Assembly (NCBI RefSeq): GCF_030247195.1
Contig: NC_080672.1
Span: 5,270,001 to 5,334,000 of the forward strand
Direction: 5' to 3'
DNA length: 64,000 nt
Source: Topomyia yanbarensis
Taxonomy: Eukaryota; Arthropoda; Insecta; Diptera; Culicidae
In this document: in pieces, positions 37,001-46,393 of the stretch
How the letters are laid out: each line of letters opens with the position of its first letter
Position numbering within the stretch: the first letter of the stretch is position 1
Program-made: the position numbers and the translations under genes
Notes under the pieces: generated by a model
What the model was told of the DNA's origin: nothing
What the model saw: the letters and a program-made list of their open reading frames with translations, nothing else
Databases searched by the model: none

Positions 37001-37599
37001 CAACCACATGTCGGATTCGAGCTGCCTTCTATTTATTCGGTCTTCTAATGAGAGCAAAACCTTTTCCATCAAACCAATTTATAAAGCATGAAATTAGGAA
37101 CGATGGAAATTCTCTGAAATCCTGACTCGATGATGCGTTTATAATTTATTGAGTTACTCACCTGGTTGAGAAGGGTTGAGATGGCATAGAACACACCCAC
37201 GTTCATCCCGTACGATATGAGCAGGAGCACGTAATTTCGGTTCAGTATCAACCGCTTGATGGAGTGCAAAAACGGTGACGATTCCAGTGGATTGGTTGTT
37301 TTGGTTGCTTCCTGAGCCGCTGACGGGGGTGTCGGTGGAGCCGCTTTGAAAACTGTGTCAGAAGAAAAATTGAATTTAAAATCGATAAGTTACTCTAAGC
37401 TGTTGATCATATAGCCTTGCGATAAGCTACTTAGTGCAGATTGGAAAATATACTTACACACTAGTACTAGGATAACGAGAAGACTGGTGAATCCAGCCAC
37501 CAGATAGAACATCAGCTTTAAGTCGTCACCTACCAGATTTAGGTCATCGTGGTTCTCGACTAGTATCGGAGGCAGCAGAAAACCGGCAGCAATACCAAG
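24824..37599 (-). CDS. FLVCR: FLVCR-family MFS transporter, C-terminal five exons
   Basis: Joining complement(37458-37599, 37162-37352, 25593-25717, 25226-25336, 24824-25094) gives 840 nt: 279 codons and TAA, with GT/AG borders and matching phases throughout. The product matches the second half of a 12-helix major facilitator of the FLVCR (SLC49) family, whose members move haem, choline or related small molecules across membranes; substrate here is unknown. Family-typical text includes [62 protein letters not shown] and [20 protein letters not shown]. The first exon listed starts after a splice acceptor, so the gene continues upstream. I found no matching exon from 37600 to 64000; the 5' half is probably outside the window. 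The symbol is a family-level label. Confidence 0.9.
25226..25336 (-). CDS. FLVCR: FLVCR-like internal exon
   Basis: Acceptor CCTCAG, donor GG then GTAAGTATT; 111 bp. Encodes [20 protein letters not shown] and [16 protein letters not shown], most of two transmembrane helices. Completes a Lys codon from the previous exon and leaves two bases of a Gly codon for the next. Confidence 0.9.
25593..25717 (-). CDS. FLVCR: FLVCR-like internal exon
   Basis: Acceptor TTCACAG, donor AA then GTGAGTATC; 125 bp. Encodes [20 protein letters not shown] and [20 protein letters not shown], the conserved loop and helix of the family. Phase fits the exons on both sides. Confidence 0.9.
25786..26300. repeat. diverged direct repeat, about 150 bp, 363 bp apart
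   Basis: GTAGTAGGCGTCGACGGGAA begins at 25786 and again at 26149. Each is followed by similar text (AATTACATAGCAGTG, TCTTATCATTCCATCTAAT, CAGTTT-ACGAT). It starts 69 bp upstream (in gene sense) of the exon at 25593-25717, within the large intron. Family unknown; a partial tandem duplication. Confidence 0.65.
26615..26890 (+). repeat. inverted repeat arm, right of transporter exons
   Basis: Contains TTCATCGATTTTGTTGGTTA, GACGGATAGGTATTCTAGTG, GTTATAAACTTAGAA and TTTTGCCTTCTGCTAA, matching the reverse complement of 23470-23760 with moderate divergence. With the left arm it brackets the last three exons of the transporter. Confidence 0.65.
27370..27510 (+). repeat. dispersed repeat family S, copy 1 (head only)
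   Basis: CTCTGGATCAGTTCACGACA, TTTCGATATTGGCAACAGTA and CAGTTACACAGCAAAGGTC match, with divergence, text at 36190-36260 and 55260-55350. It looks like the 5' part of an interspersed (possibly SINE-like) repeat; I cannot name it. Confidence 0.45.
27893..29678. mobile_element. element bounded by inverted arrays of a 16-bp motif
   Basis: At 27893-27980 five and a half units of GGCATAATGGACGTTA stand in tandem with small changes. At about 29624-29670 three units of the reverse complement (ATGCCTAACGTACATT) occur, and 1.6 kb lies between. Opposed subterminal arrays suggest a DNA transposon with repeated transposase-binding motifs. Internal frames (plus 28863-29165, minus 29151-29537) carry no domain I recognise. 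Outer limits and target duplication are uncertain. Confidence 0.65.
29690..31030. other. no gene seen
   Basis: Intronic position relative to the transporter. Overlapping minus-strand frames at 29761-30336 and a plus-strand frame at 30366-30599 (ending at AAAAAGGTAAGTG, a donor-like sequence) show no recognisable domain, so I make no gene call. Confidence 0.45.
31040..31420. repeat. TTTGTTGAA-rich repeat region
   Basis: Words such as CAACAAAACGTTTTGTTG, TTTGTTGAA and TTCAACAAA recur every 25-40 bases in both orientations, making a dyad-rich 380-bp stretch. It could be a MITE or a decayed satellite. Its sequence begins after TACACGCAGAAGAATCAGG and ends near CAACCAACATAGTCAG. Confidence 0.5.
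31790..32489 (-). mobile_element. mariner-like (IS630/Tc1) element, internally deleted
   Basis: TA at 31788-31789 and 32490-32491 flanks a 700-bp element with inverted ends sharing CTGGATGTATCCT and (C)AACATTGAACAA-like text. The uninterrupted site is visible in the LINE A copy at about 54655. The minus strand reads a decayed transposase: [25 protein letters not shown], then directly [29 protein letters not shown] and [10 protein letters not shown]. The first catalytic Asp region is deleted and stops are present. A rosa/DD41D-like relationship is possible but unproven. Confidence 0.8.
32768..32884 (+). pseudogene. LINE A ORF1 zinc-knuckle block
   Basis: Frames encode [11 protein letters not shown], then [18 protein letters not shown] and DVVKC. 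Cys-x2-Cys pairs plus a downstream His and Cys match the retroviral-type zinc knuckles of I-element gag-like proteins. A frameshift and stop (TAG near 32813) split the first knuckle. This block is what copy 1 lacks. Confidence 0.65.
33415..33662. mobile_element. TA-type MITE, copy 2
   Basis: Flanked by TA at 33413-33414 and 33663-33664. Ends are GAGCAAAATTTAGAATAGGA and the inverse of TTCTATTGAAAATTTTCTC; CGTAAGTAACA sits inside both ends. The interior matches 14376-14591 (AAAACCGTCGGCTTTCG, AGAAAGTAAACAAAGAG). It inserted in LINE A copy 3 near the ORF1-ORF2 junction. Confidence 0.8.
33873..34136 (-). pseudogene. LOA-type LINE RNase H tail
   Basis: An 87-codon frame with [20 protein letters not shown], the terminal His and Asp motif of an RNase H domain, then [20 protein letters not shown]. 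Non-coding-looking text between it and the RT (34137-34210) indicates a deletion of the rest of RNase H. Beyond a stop, related text continues to 33757. Confidence 0.7.
34211..34840 (-). pseudogene. LOA-type LINE reverse transcriptase, internally deleted
   Basis: A 209-codon frame with [58 protein letters not shown] and [14 protein letters not shown]. The FADD catalytic box is present. Between FIRKDG and the QHAYQ motif the usual fingers segment is replaced by a short unrelated-looking stretch ([16 protein letters not shown]), indicating a deletion. No stop inside, but it is cut off from the other domains. Confidence 0.8.
35231..35542 (-). repeat. 156-bp tandem duplication inside the LOA-type LINE
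   Basis: Unit 35231-35386 is repeated at 35387-35542 with one visible mismatch (A/T in the GCATAACTTG segment). 156 bp is 52 codons, so the minus-strand frame stays open and [20 protein letters not shown] occurs twice in the 103-codon frame at 35183-35494. Near identity indicates a recent event relative to the decay elsewhere in the element. Confidence 0.9.
35530..36060 (-). pseudogene. LOA-type LINE endonuclease C-terminal part
   Basis: An upstream stretch (36053-35880) reads [20 protein letters not shown] in one frame. The 115-codon frame at 35530-35877 continues with [37 protein letters not shown] and [11 protein letters not shown], whose SSDH is the final catalytic motif of the AP-type endonuclease. 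One stop or frame change separates the two. Confidence 0.7.
36190..36560 (+). repeat. dispersed repeat family S, copy 2
   Basis: Contains CAGTTATACCGCGAAGGTTG, AGTACTGCAGAATCCGGCAC, TACCACACGCCATTAGACAA, CCCTAATTTGTCGG and CTTTCTTTTATAAGAAACG. All have diverged counterparts at 55260-55695; the head matches 27370-27510. No open frame. Interspersed repeat of unknown class. Confidence 0.55.
36561..37161. other. intron, nothing seen
   Basis: AT-rich intronic DNA next to the donor of the exon ending at 37162. No repeat or RNA signal. Confidence 0.55.
37162..37352 (-). CDS. FLVCR: FLVCR-like internal exon
   Basis: Acceptor ACACAG, donor CAG then GTGAGTAAC; 191 bp. Encodes a Pro/Ala/Thr-rich cytoplasmic loop ([19 protein letters not shown]) followed by [20 protein letters not shown] and a membrane helix ending YAISTLLNQ. 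An 11.4-kb intron follows. Confidence 0.9.
37458..37599 (-). CDS. FLVCR: FLVCR-like internal exon (first in window)
   Basis: Acceptor TTCACAG precedes CTTGGTATTGC; donor is GTGT then GTAAGTA. Encodes [11 protein letters not shown], the end of a helix, an acidic loop ([13 protein letters not shown]) and the next helix ([18 protein letters not shown]). Starts in phase 0, ends one base into a codon; 142 bp. Confidence 0.9.
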
Positions 37600-39804
37600 C
37601 TGTGAAGTGAAATGAAAATATTATTTAAACTTGCACATAATTTAAATACCGTATAAAGAATCATTGAAAAGTTTTACGTAATTAATCTGAAATTCAAGCT
37701 ATTATGTAGAAACCTTTTTGAAGTCGATTATATGGATAGCCCACAGTATGTATGTCAGAGAAACCAAATTTTCATTTGAGTAAAAGTCAATAAATTATGC
37801 ACCAATTGCCGTTCACATGATACGCGCTATTAAATAGCTATCTTTGAATACGCTGGCGGCGAGGATCGTTGTTTAAATAACCAGAACCAGCCGGTGGAAT
37901 GAAAAGTTACAGAAAATACCATGCCATGTGTGAAGTGCCACTAAAACGAGCCTTTTTTTCAATTAAAATTTTCTACGTACTCCCTCTGCATATGTAGTTG
38001 ACATCATCCACTGGCAAAGGGATCTGTCGGACATTAATTATTCCAGGGTCACATTTTTTCTGCAGTCTACTCCCATTCAGCTTTTTGAGTGAAACTAAAT
38101 TTATGGGATAATACAGTAGGCGAAGGCTTACACAGCGGGAAATAGCAGCTGACACATCGCATGCTTTCAGTCAGTGGTTGCAATTAAGTTCTACAATATA
38201 TTTTCCATGGCCATCCGAGACCGCACAGTATAAATTGTTTCGAAGAAGGGAATTGTTGGCAGTCAAAATGGTGGACTGTATGAACAGATCACAGACTGTG
38301 GTTGGTCGAGACTGCGAGTTGGAAGAGTGTCAAATATTTGCCAAAATATTTAAATTGATTAGTTGGACAATCATTCTATAAACGTATAGTAATAAATCGA
38401 TTCAAGTGACTCATACTATTTAAGTAGGATTGTACTTGAATAAATGCAACCTCATTACTGTCCATATTGAAATCAGTGAAAAGGAGCTTCAGTTTTATTT
38501 ATTTGTGACTGCGTTTCCAAACAAATCACTGAACGAGTAGTCAAGTATTTTCATAATCAATCTGCTTGCAAACAATCTTTATCGTTATCAATACCTACTT
38601 TGTCCAATTATTTTTTTTTTTAATTTTAGGGTAATGGGGCCATTTTCATCCTATTTTGCAACTGTCCCCACTATTTTTCGAACAATTTCTAATTGAAGCG
38701 ATATTCTCAATATTCTTTCACACAATAAAGGATCAATGTACTATTTCATACGCCTCTATAAAACACATAATTAAAACATCACGCAACATTCAGCAAAAAT
38801 GAAAAAATCTATTCCGTTCACATGAATTCAATTCAATCATTTTTTCACCCTATCGAGTAAATATAATGAATTATGCCAAATGCTGCAACTTTACCAAAAC
38901 TACATGATAATTATGGCAGAATCAATTAAGTACATTAACTGTTACTCTAGTCCTTGGCTAACTTTTCAAGTTACAACAATGTTAATCGCTGCAATTTGTT
39001 TGACTGCGCTTGGTTCAATCCTACTCTTGACCGCTGCAATGGTAGCAAAAAATCGCTCCAGAACTTACTGATCCGCTTATAAAAGTCACGCTTAGTTCCT
39101 GCTAGATTTTTTTTCCAAACCATATCATCACCATTTTCACATGGACCTTTTACTTCTATTCGGACAGCGATTACAGTTTGAATTATAATTGTGGTTGTGG
39201 GAAAGGGAGGATTAACATGGGTTGGATTTGGGAATTCAGTATGAGAAATATTTGAAGATATTTTATTTTTTTCTTTAAATTCAAATTTTTAATAAACATT
39301 TAGATTCTTGCATTTGTCAATGTGAACCCATGGAAAGAGAAATTTTAATTTTGACCGCCTCGTTTTCCACCGTATACATACGTGGAAGTACAATGATATC
39401 AATGTAGATCAGTGAGATCAGTAGACTTGGTAAGAATGTACAAACTATCATGCGTTCACACTGTTGTACAATAACAAGGGAACGCACAACTGATTGTCTA
39501 TTATCCTGTTTCGACAGAGCCCACAACAGATTCTTCTTTCAAGTGCAAGACTAGTACAAAGATACTATTGACTCAATAAATCTTTCCTGTTCGAAACTCT
39601 TATATAAAACGACTAGCTTGAAACACCAACCCTTTCCTCTTTCTACCAGTGCTGTAGTTGCGGTTAGTCACGGTTAGTCGGCGACTAACCAGCTCCTGGA
39701 ACCGAAAAAAATATTTTTTGAGCCAAAAAAAAAAATTCCGTTGGCCTTATCATTCTGGAAGGCAAATTTAATGATCCCAGCTAATTGGAATTTTGTGAAT
39801 CTAT
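37600..39804. other. probable intron, no gene seen
   Basis: Upstream of the first visible transporter exon in gene sense. I searched for text encoding the preceding FLVCR segment and did not find it. At 38627-38655 the sequence GGGTAATGGGGCCATTTTCA resembles one end of the MITE at 47937-48255, but no partner end was located. Confidence 0.5.
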
Positions 39805-42800
39805 GCAAACTCGTAGGGTATTGTCAAACTCCCTGCCGCGCTAGTATGATATTTTCATAACTCACATGGCGATCCCAGACTGTATGGGGCACTGGTATGA
39901 TATGCTCATAGGATACTCTCAGATACTTGAAAGCACTAGTATGATATTCCCACACCGCGCAGAGCGTTTCAACATTAGTTTGATACTTACAAATCACGCA
40001 AGGCGCTCTCAGATTCTCTCGGACGATAGTCTGATGTTCCCATCGCTTGCAGGGCGCTTCCACACTCTCTGGGGCGCCAATATGATATTTGCAAAACTCA
40101 TAGGACGCTAGTATGATATTCCGATAGCTCGCAGGGTGCTCTCAGACTCGCAGGGGCACTAGTTTGTCATTTTCAAAGCTCTCAGGGCGCTCTCAAGCTC
40201 TTCAGGGTGCTAGTATGATATTCACAAAACTCTCTAATATGTTATCTTAATTTGCCGGACGCTTACAAATTCTCTGGGGCGCTAGTCTAATATTCTCATA
40301 GATTGCAGGGCGCTCTTAGATTCTCTCGAGCGCTTTTACGATATTCACATAATTCGCAGGGCGCTCTCAAACTTGCTAGGGCGCTAGTCTAATATTCTCA
40401 TAGTTCGTAGGGCGCTCTAAGATTCTCTGGAGCGCTAGTATAATATTACCATAGCTCGGAGAGCGCTTCCGCACTCGCTGGGGTGCTTTTCACAGCTCAC
40501 AGGGCGTTAATATGACTCTATGATATTCGCAGGGTGCTCTCAGACTCGCAAGGGCACTAGTTTGTCATTTTCAAAGCTCGCAGGGCGCTCCGAGACCCTA
40601 TGGGGTGCTATTGTGATAACCACATAGCTCGGAGAGCGCTTCCACACTCGCTGGGGTGCTATTACGATATTCTCATAGCTCGCTGGACACTCTCAGTCTC
40701 TCCAGGGCGCTAGTATGACTCTATGGGGCGCAAGTATGGTATTCACATAGCTCGCAGGTTCTCTAGAGCGCCAGCATAACATTCCCATAGCACGCTGGGC
40801 GCTCTCAAACTCTCTAGGATATTATGAAACTCTCATCGTCCGCAGGGCGCTCTCAGATTCTTATTTTTCGGACTCTCTGGGGCGCTACATGATACTCGGA
40901 GAGCGCATCCTTGGTCGCTGGGGCGCTAGTATAATATTCTCATAGCTCGCAGATCGATTTCAAGCTTTCTAGGGCGCTAATATGATTATAGGGCGCTAAT
41001 AAAATATTAACATAGCTCGCGAGGCGCTCTCAGATTCACTCGAGCGCCAACATGATATTCCCATAGCTTGCAGGACGCTCTCGAGCTCTCTTGGGCGCTA
41101 GTTCGATGTTCTCTTAGTTTGCAGGGCGCTCACGAATTTTCTGGAGCGCTAGCATAAACACTCTCAAACTCACTAGGGTGCTAGTTCGATATTCTCATAG
41201 CTCTCTAGGGCGCTAGTATAACTGTATGGGGAGCTAGTATGGTATTCCCATAGCTCGCAGGGCGCTCTCAGATTCTCTCGAGCGTCAGTATGATATTCCA
41301 ATAGCTCGCAGGGCGCGCCCAAACTCTTCAGGCGGTAGTTCGATATTTTCATAGTTCGCAGGGCGCTCACAGCGTCTTTGGGGCGTTAGTCTAATATTCC
41401 TATAGTTCGCAGTGCGCTCTCGGATTCTCTGGGGCGCCAGTACGATATTCCCATAGCTCGCATGGCACTCCAAAACTTACTAGGGCGCTAGTTTAATATT
41501 CTCATAGCTCCAGGCCGATTTCAAACTCTCTAGGGCGTTAGTATGGCTCTATTGGGCGCTAGTATGATATTCCCATTGCTCGCAGGGCGCTCTCAGATTC
41601 TCTCTGGCGCAAACATTTTGTTCCCATAGCTCGTAGGGTAATCTCAAACTCTTGAGAGCGCTAGTCTGATATTATCATTGTTCGCTGGGCGCTTTCGGAC
41701 TCTCTAAAATGCCAGTATGATATTCCCATAGCTCGGAGAGCGCTTTGACACTCGCTGACGCGCTAGTATTCTTATAGCTCGCAGGGCGCTAGTATGGCTA
41801 TATGGGGTGCTAGAATGATATTCACATATCTCGCAGCCAGCATATCATGGCGCTCTCAGATTCTCTCGAGCGCCAGCATGATATTCCCATAGCTCGTAGG
41901 GCACTCTCGAACTCACTAAGGGCTAGTTTGATATTTTCGTTGTTCGTAGGGTGCTTTTCAGACTCTCTGGGCTGCTCGTATGATATTCCCATAGCTCGGA
42001 GAGCGCTTCCATGCTCGTAAGGGCGCTAGTATACTATTCTCATAGCTCGCAAATCGATTTTAAGCTCTCTAGGACGCTAGTATGACTATGGGGCGCTAGT
42101 ATGATATTCGCATAGCGCGCGAGGCGCTCTCAGATTCTCTCGAGCGCCAGCATGATATTCCAATAGCTCGCAGGGTGCTCTCAAACTCTGTAGGGTAGTC
42201 TGATATTCTCATAGTTTGCAGGGCGCTCTCAGATTCTCTGGGGCGCCAGTGTGATATTCCCATAGCTCGCCGGGTACTTTAAAACTCACATTGGCGCTAG
42301 TCTGATATTTTCATTGCCCGCAGTACGCTCCGAGACCCTATGGGGTGCTATTGTGATATCCACATAGCTTGGAGAGCGCTTCCACGCTGAGGTGTTATAA
42401 TGATATTCTCATAGCTCGCTGGACGCTATCAGGCTATCTAGGGCGCTAGTATGACTCTATAGGGCGCAAGTATGATATTCACATAGCTCGTAGGGCGCTC
42501 TTTGATTCTCTCGAGCGCCAGCATAACATTCGCATAGCACGCTGGGCGCTCTCGAACTCTCTAGATTAGCTTTATATTCTCAGCGCTCGCATGGCGCTCT
42601 CAGATTCTCTCTGGCGCCAGTATAATATTTCCATAGCTCGCAGGGCGCTCCCAAACTCGCTAGGACGCTAATCTGACATTCCCATAGTTCGTAGGGTGCT
42701 CTCAGATTCTCTGGGGTACCAGTATCATATTCCCATAGTTCGAAGAGTGGTTCCATGCTCGCTAGGGCCTCAGTGTGATACGTAGTATCATAGCTCACAG

Positions 42801-44575
42801 GGCGCTCTCAAGCTCTTCAGGGTGCTAGGATGATATTCACAAAACTCTCTATGTTACTAGTCTGATGTTATCTTAATTTGCCGGGCGCTTACAAATTCTC
42901 TGGGGCGCTAGTCTAATATTCTCATAGATTGCAGGGCGCTCTTAGATTCTCTCGAGCGCTTTTACGATATTCACATAATTCGCAGGACGCTCTCAAACTC
43001 GCTATTCTAATATTCTCATAGTTCGTAGGGCGCTCTAAGATTCTCTGGAGCGCTAGTATAATATTACCATAGCTCGGAGAGCGCTTCCGCACTCGATGGG
43101 GTGCTTTTCATAGCTCACAGGGCGCTAATATGACTCTATGGGGCGCCAGTATGATATTCACATTGCTCGCAGGGCGCTCTCAGAGTATCTCGGGCATCGC
43201 ATAGGTTGCAGGGCTGTCTTAAACGCCCTAGGGCGCAAGTCCGATATTCTCATAGTTCGCACGGCGCTCCGAGACTCTAAGATTTTCTAGAGTGCTAGTA
43301 TGATATTCCCATAGCTCGGAGAGCGCTTCCGCACTCGCTGTGGTGCTTCTCATAGCTCACAGGGTGCTCAAAGCTCCCTATGGTGCTAATATGACCCTAT
43401 GAGGCGCCAGCATGATATTCACATTGCTCGCAGGGCGCTCTCAGTCTCTCGGGCACCAGTTTAATATTCGCATAGGTCGCAGGGCTCTCTTTAACTGCCT
43501 AGAGCGCAAGTCCGATATTCTCATAGTTCGCACGGCGCTCCGAGACTCTATGGGGCGCTAGTATGATATTCACATATCTCGCTGGGCGCTCTTCGATTCT
43601 CTGGGACACTAGTATGATATTCCCATAGCTCGCAGGGCGCATTCAAACTCTCTAGGTTACTAGTCTGATGTTCTCTTAGTTTACTGGGCACTTACAAATT
43701 CTCTGGGGCGCTAGTTTAATATTCTCATGGATTGCAGGGTGGTCTTAGATTCTCTCGAGTGCTTTTACCATTTTCACATAGTTCGCAGGGCGCTCTTAAA
43801 CTCGCTAGGGCGCTAGTCTAATATTCTCATAGTTCGTAGGGCGCTGTAAGATTCTCTGGAGTACTAGTCTGATATTCCCATAGCTCGGAGAGCGCTTCCG
43901 CACTCGCTGGGGTGCTTCTCATAGCTCACAGCGACTATATGGGACGCCAGCATGATATTCATATTGCTCGCAGGGCGCTCTCAGAGCCTCTCGGGCACTA
44001 GTTTGATATTCGCATAGGTCGCAGGGCTCTCTTAAACTACCTAGGGCGCAAGTCCGATATTCTCATAGTTCGCACGGCACTCCGAGACTGTATTGGGCGC
44101 TAGTATGAATTTCCCATATATTGCAGAGCACTTCCACACTTGCTGGAGAGGTAGTATGATATTCCCATGGCTCGTCTGGCAATTAGATAGGTGGGCAATA
44201 AACTTTCCAAAATTACAAGGCGCTTTCAACCGGTTTCAGTATCGTTGGGGCGCATATAAATGAGTATTTAAGCTTATGAGGCGGTAATAATCTATCCTAA
44301 GTTGCAGGGCGTTTTCAGGCTCTATGGGTCAGTAGTATGAGTATGTTGAGCTAACGGGTAGGTAGTATGCTCATGGGGCGTTATGCGAATAGTCTATCCT
44401 AACTTGCCGGGCGCTTTCAGATTTTCTGGGGCGCATATACTGTATCTCTTTGGGGCGTTGGTATGAGTATTTGAGCTCATGAGATGGTAGTGGATAGTCT
44501 ATCCTAACTCGTAGGGCGCTTCTAAGCTCTCTGAGGTGCATATGGCGTATTTCTGTGGTATATTTTCTAGCTCAG
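39805..44575. repeat. minisatellite, about 51-bp unit, roughly 90 copies
   Basis: Tandem diverged units built from GGGCGCTCTCAGATTCTCT, GGGGCGCTAGTATGATATTC and CCATAGCTCGCA. Spacing measured at 41251-41352 is 51 then 50 bp. Truncated units (GGGCGCTAGTATGACTCTAT) are interspersed. Segments of several units recur: 40185-40510 matches about 42805-43130 (offset near 2626), 40585-40800 matches 42325-42540 (offset 1740), and a block with AAGTCCGATATTCTCATAG recurs at about 43230, 43510 and 44050. Units diverge toward both ends, especially after 44160. The minus strand is largely open because 51 is divisible by three. Confidence 0.95.
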
Positions 44576-45182
44576 GAGCAATAAAAAATCAAACTGATTA
44601 AAAAGAATTCTTTTTAGGTGCTTTTATGGTGTTCATAGTGAATAGTTTGAATGTTTGTGGGGGCAGTAGATGATACGCCAGCCAAACACGCAGGGTACAA
44701 ATAAACTGATTCGACCATCATGTAGGTTTGTCGTGCACTTTTATAAACATACTATAAATGCTTTTAAAATTTAATCATTGGCTTGCGTGTAACACCCGTT
44801 TTTTGTGCGAATTTTAATACTGTACTGACGAATGAAGCCATCATATTGATAACAATTTTAATGCAATCCATTTTTTGCATGCCGAGGTATTAATAAAATT
44901 TACTTGAACCTTTATTATGTGATTAATAAAGACCATGTCTTAGCCCCTCCACTAAATCGCTCAAAAAGCTTTGATTTTTTTTGTTAATTGTAGAAGATCA
45001 TGTCTCTTAAGGCACGCATCTGCTCTCATTGCATAATCACTGATACACTGATTTCAAAATATCCCTTTTTCAAAACAACTTTAATGATGAATACAATAAT
45101 TACTCATCTGTCAAACGTTCTATCATATCATTTATGTGTTGTATACCATGTTTAAAATATATGTATTAATAATATTCTTTAA
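44576..45182. other. no gene seen
   Basis: AT-rich flank of the minisatellite. No coding or repeat signal recognised. Confidence 0.5.
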
Positions 45183-45390
45183 CCCTCAGAAAGGCAAGTG
45201 GTCTCAGAGGCACGGCTGGTTACAATAATTATCCTCTAATTTGAATAAACTTGTAATTATGAACAGAAATGATGGAGCTTTTTCGGGCTTTCAATTCTCT
45301 CACTGATAGAAAGCCAAAAAAGACTTAATATCAGCGGGTCTTAGGAGCAATGCTTGTTGAAGCCACGATTTTAGCTTGCCTTTTTGAGGA
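45183..45390. mobile_element. piggyBac-type MITE, copy 2
   Basis: 208 bp between TTAA at 45179-45182 and 45391-45394. Left end CCCTCAGAAAGGCAAG; right end inverted CCTCAAAAAGGCAAG. Interior matches the copy at 12473-12676 (CAATTCTCTCACTGATA, GATTTTAGCTTGCC). Confidence 0.8.
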
Positions 45391-45394
45391 TTAA

Positions 45395-46129
45395 GACTGT
45401 CCAAAGAAAAAATAGACTGCACAATGATGCGTGGGCGGCACTTGAAAACTTAATTTGCTGTAATGAACACATAAAAAAGGAGAGATGCACAGTAAACTGG
45501 CTTGAGCTATTTTAGCTTTAAAAAAAATCGCGATATGAAAAAACGAGAGAAAACATAGATTTGAACTCACGTCCTTTAAGTTGATTTGCTATAACGTTAC
45601 TAAATAAACTATATATACATTTCGAAATCGACACAATATAGCCCATCAAGTAAGGTATGAAAGTATTTTATCATTCATTCATTTCAGGTGTTCGGCAAGG
45701 GAGAGCTGAATAGTAACAGCAACTAAATAATACGAAAGTTTAGCAACTTTGATAACCATTGAAGTATCTAGTTATTCAAACGCGAAGACGCGACAATTGC
45801 CGATGATCAGCAGTTCTATCAACTTCAAGTTCTTCCTGTGATGATGTAATATTGTAACTTACAACTTGTAAGGCAATGCAGCAATGTTGTTCTTACAGAA
45901 TAGTTTTGTCTCTTACTGGCTCGATCGACAGTCACTCGGTTTTCATGTTTTCTCGAGCATCTGATGCTTAGAGCACTTGTCAATTTTTCCCATTGTTACA
46001 ACGTCTTTCGTTGCGATTTTAAGTTCCAATTCTGGGTGTTCAACATATTGAATGTAAAATGAATTCTAGGAAAAATATATCCAGTATATCCATCTACAAG
46101 AAGGCCCACTACCATTACTTTTACAAACG
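45395..46129. other. no gene seen; possible tRNA-like remnant
   Basis: On the minus strand at 45555-45605, TATAGCAAATCAACTTAAAGG followed by GAGTTCAAATC resembles degenerate RNA polymerase III A and B boxes. Spacing is short and the match weak, so I list it only as a possibility. Confidence 0.3.
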
Positions 46130-46393
46130 GTAAATTGCCTATTTTCACCCTATTAAGGAAGGTACCTCACTAATTCATTAATTACTCGGCCTACAATCGA
46201 TGGAATGCGTATGAATTGGCATCAAGAGCTTTGCTTCGTTGATTAGAATCAATCTAATAACACAAATGCCCTGAAAACAATGAAATGCTCGTGTTTGAGC
46301 GCAACGAAAATTCGGATTTAGTGCCTCAATTGTCGCCCAATGCGTTGAACAAAGATGGCAAATAGAAACATGGTGAAAATAAGCTCATTACCC
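46130..46393. mobile_element. TA-type MITE (GGGTRATGAGC family), copy 1
   Basis: Interior is an inverted match to 47937-48255: GGTACCTCACTAATTCATTA, CGGCCTACAATC, GTGTTTGAGCGCAACGAAAA, GTTGAACAAAGATGGCAAAT. The right end GGTGAAAATAAGCTCATTAC then CCTA matches the family terminus; the left end (TGCCTATTTTCACC) has lost its outermost bases. Non-coding. Confidence 0.7.

Noticed and set aside
37973..38155. Upstream transporter exon
   Set aside because: The 60-codon frame lacks the membrane segments and the loop expected before LGIAAGF and has no suitable donor site.
39824..44229. Minus-strand open frames across the minisatellite as a repeat protein gene
   Set aside because: Each frame is under 80 codons, ends in stops, and openness follows from a unit length divisible by three. 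No start context, splice sites or flanking coding sequence.
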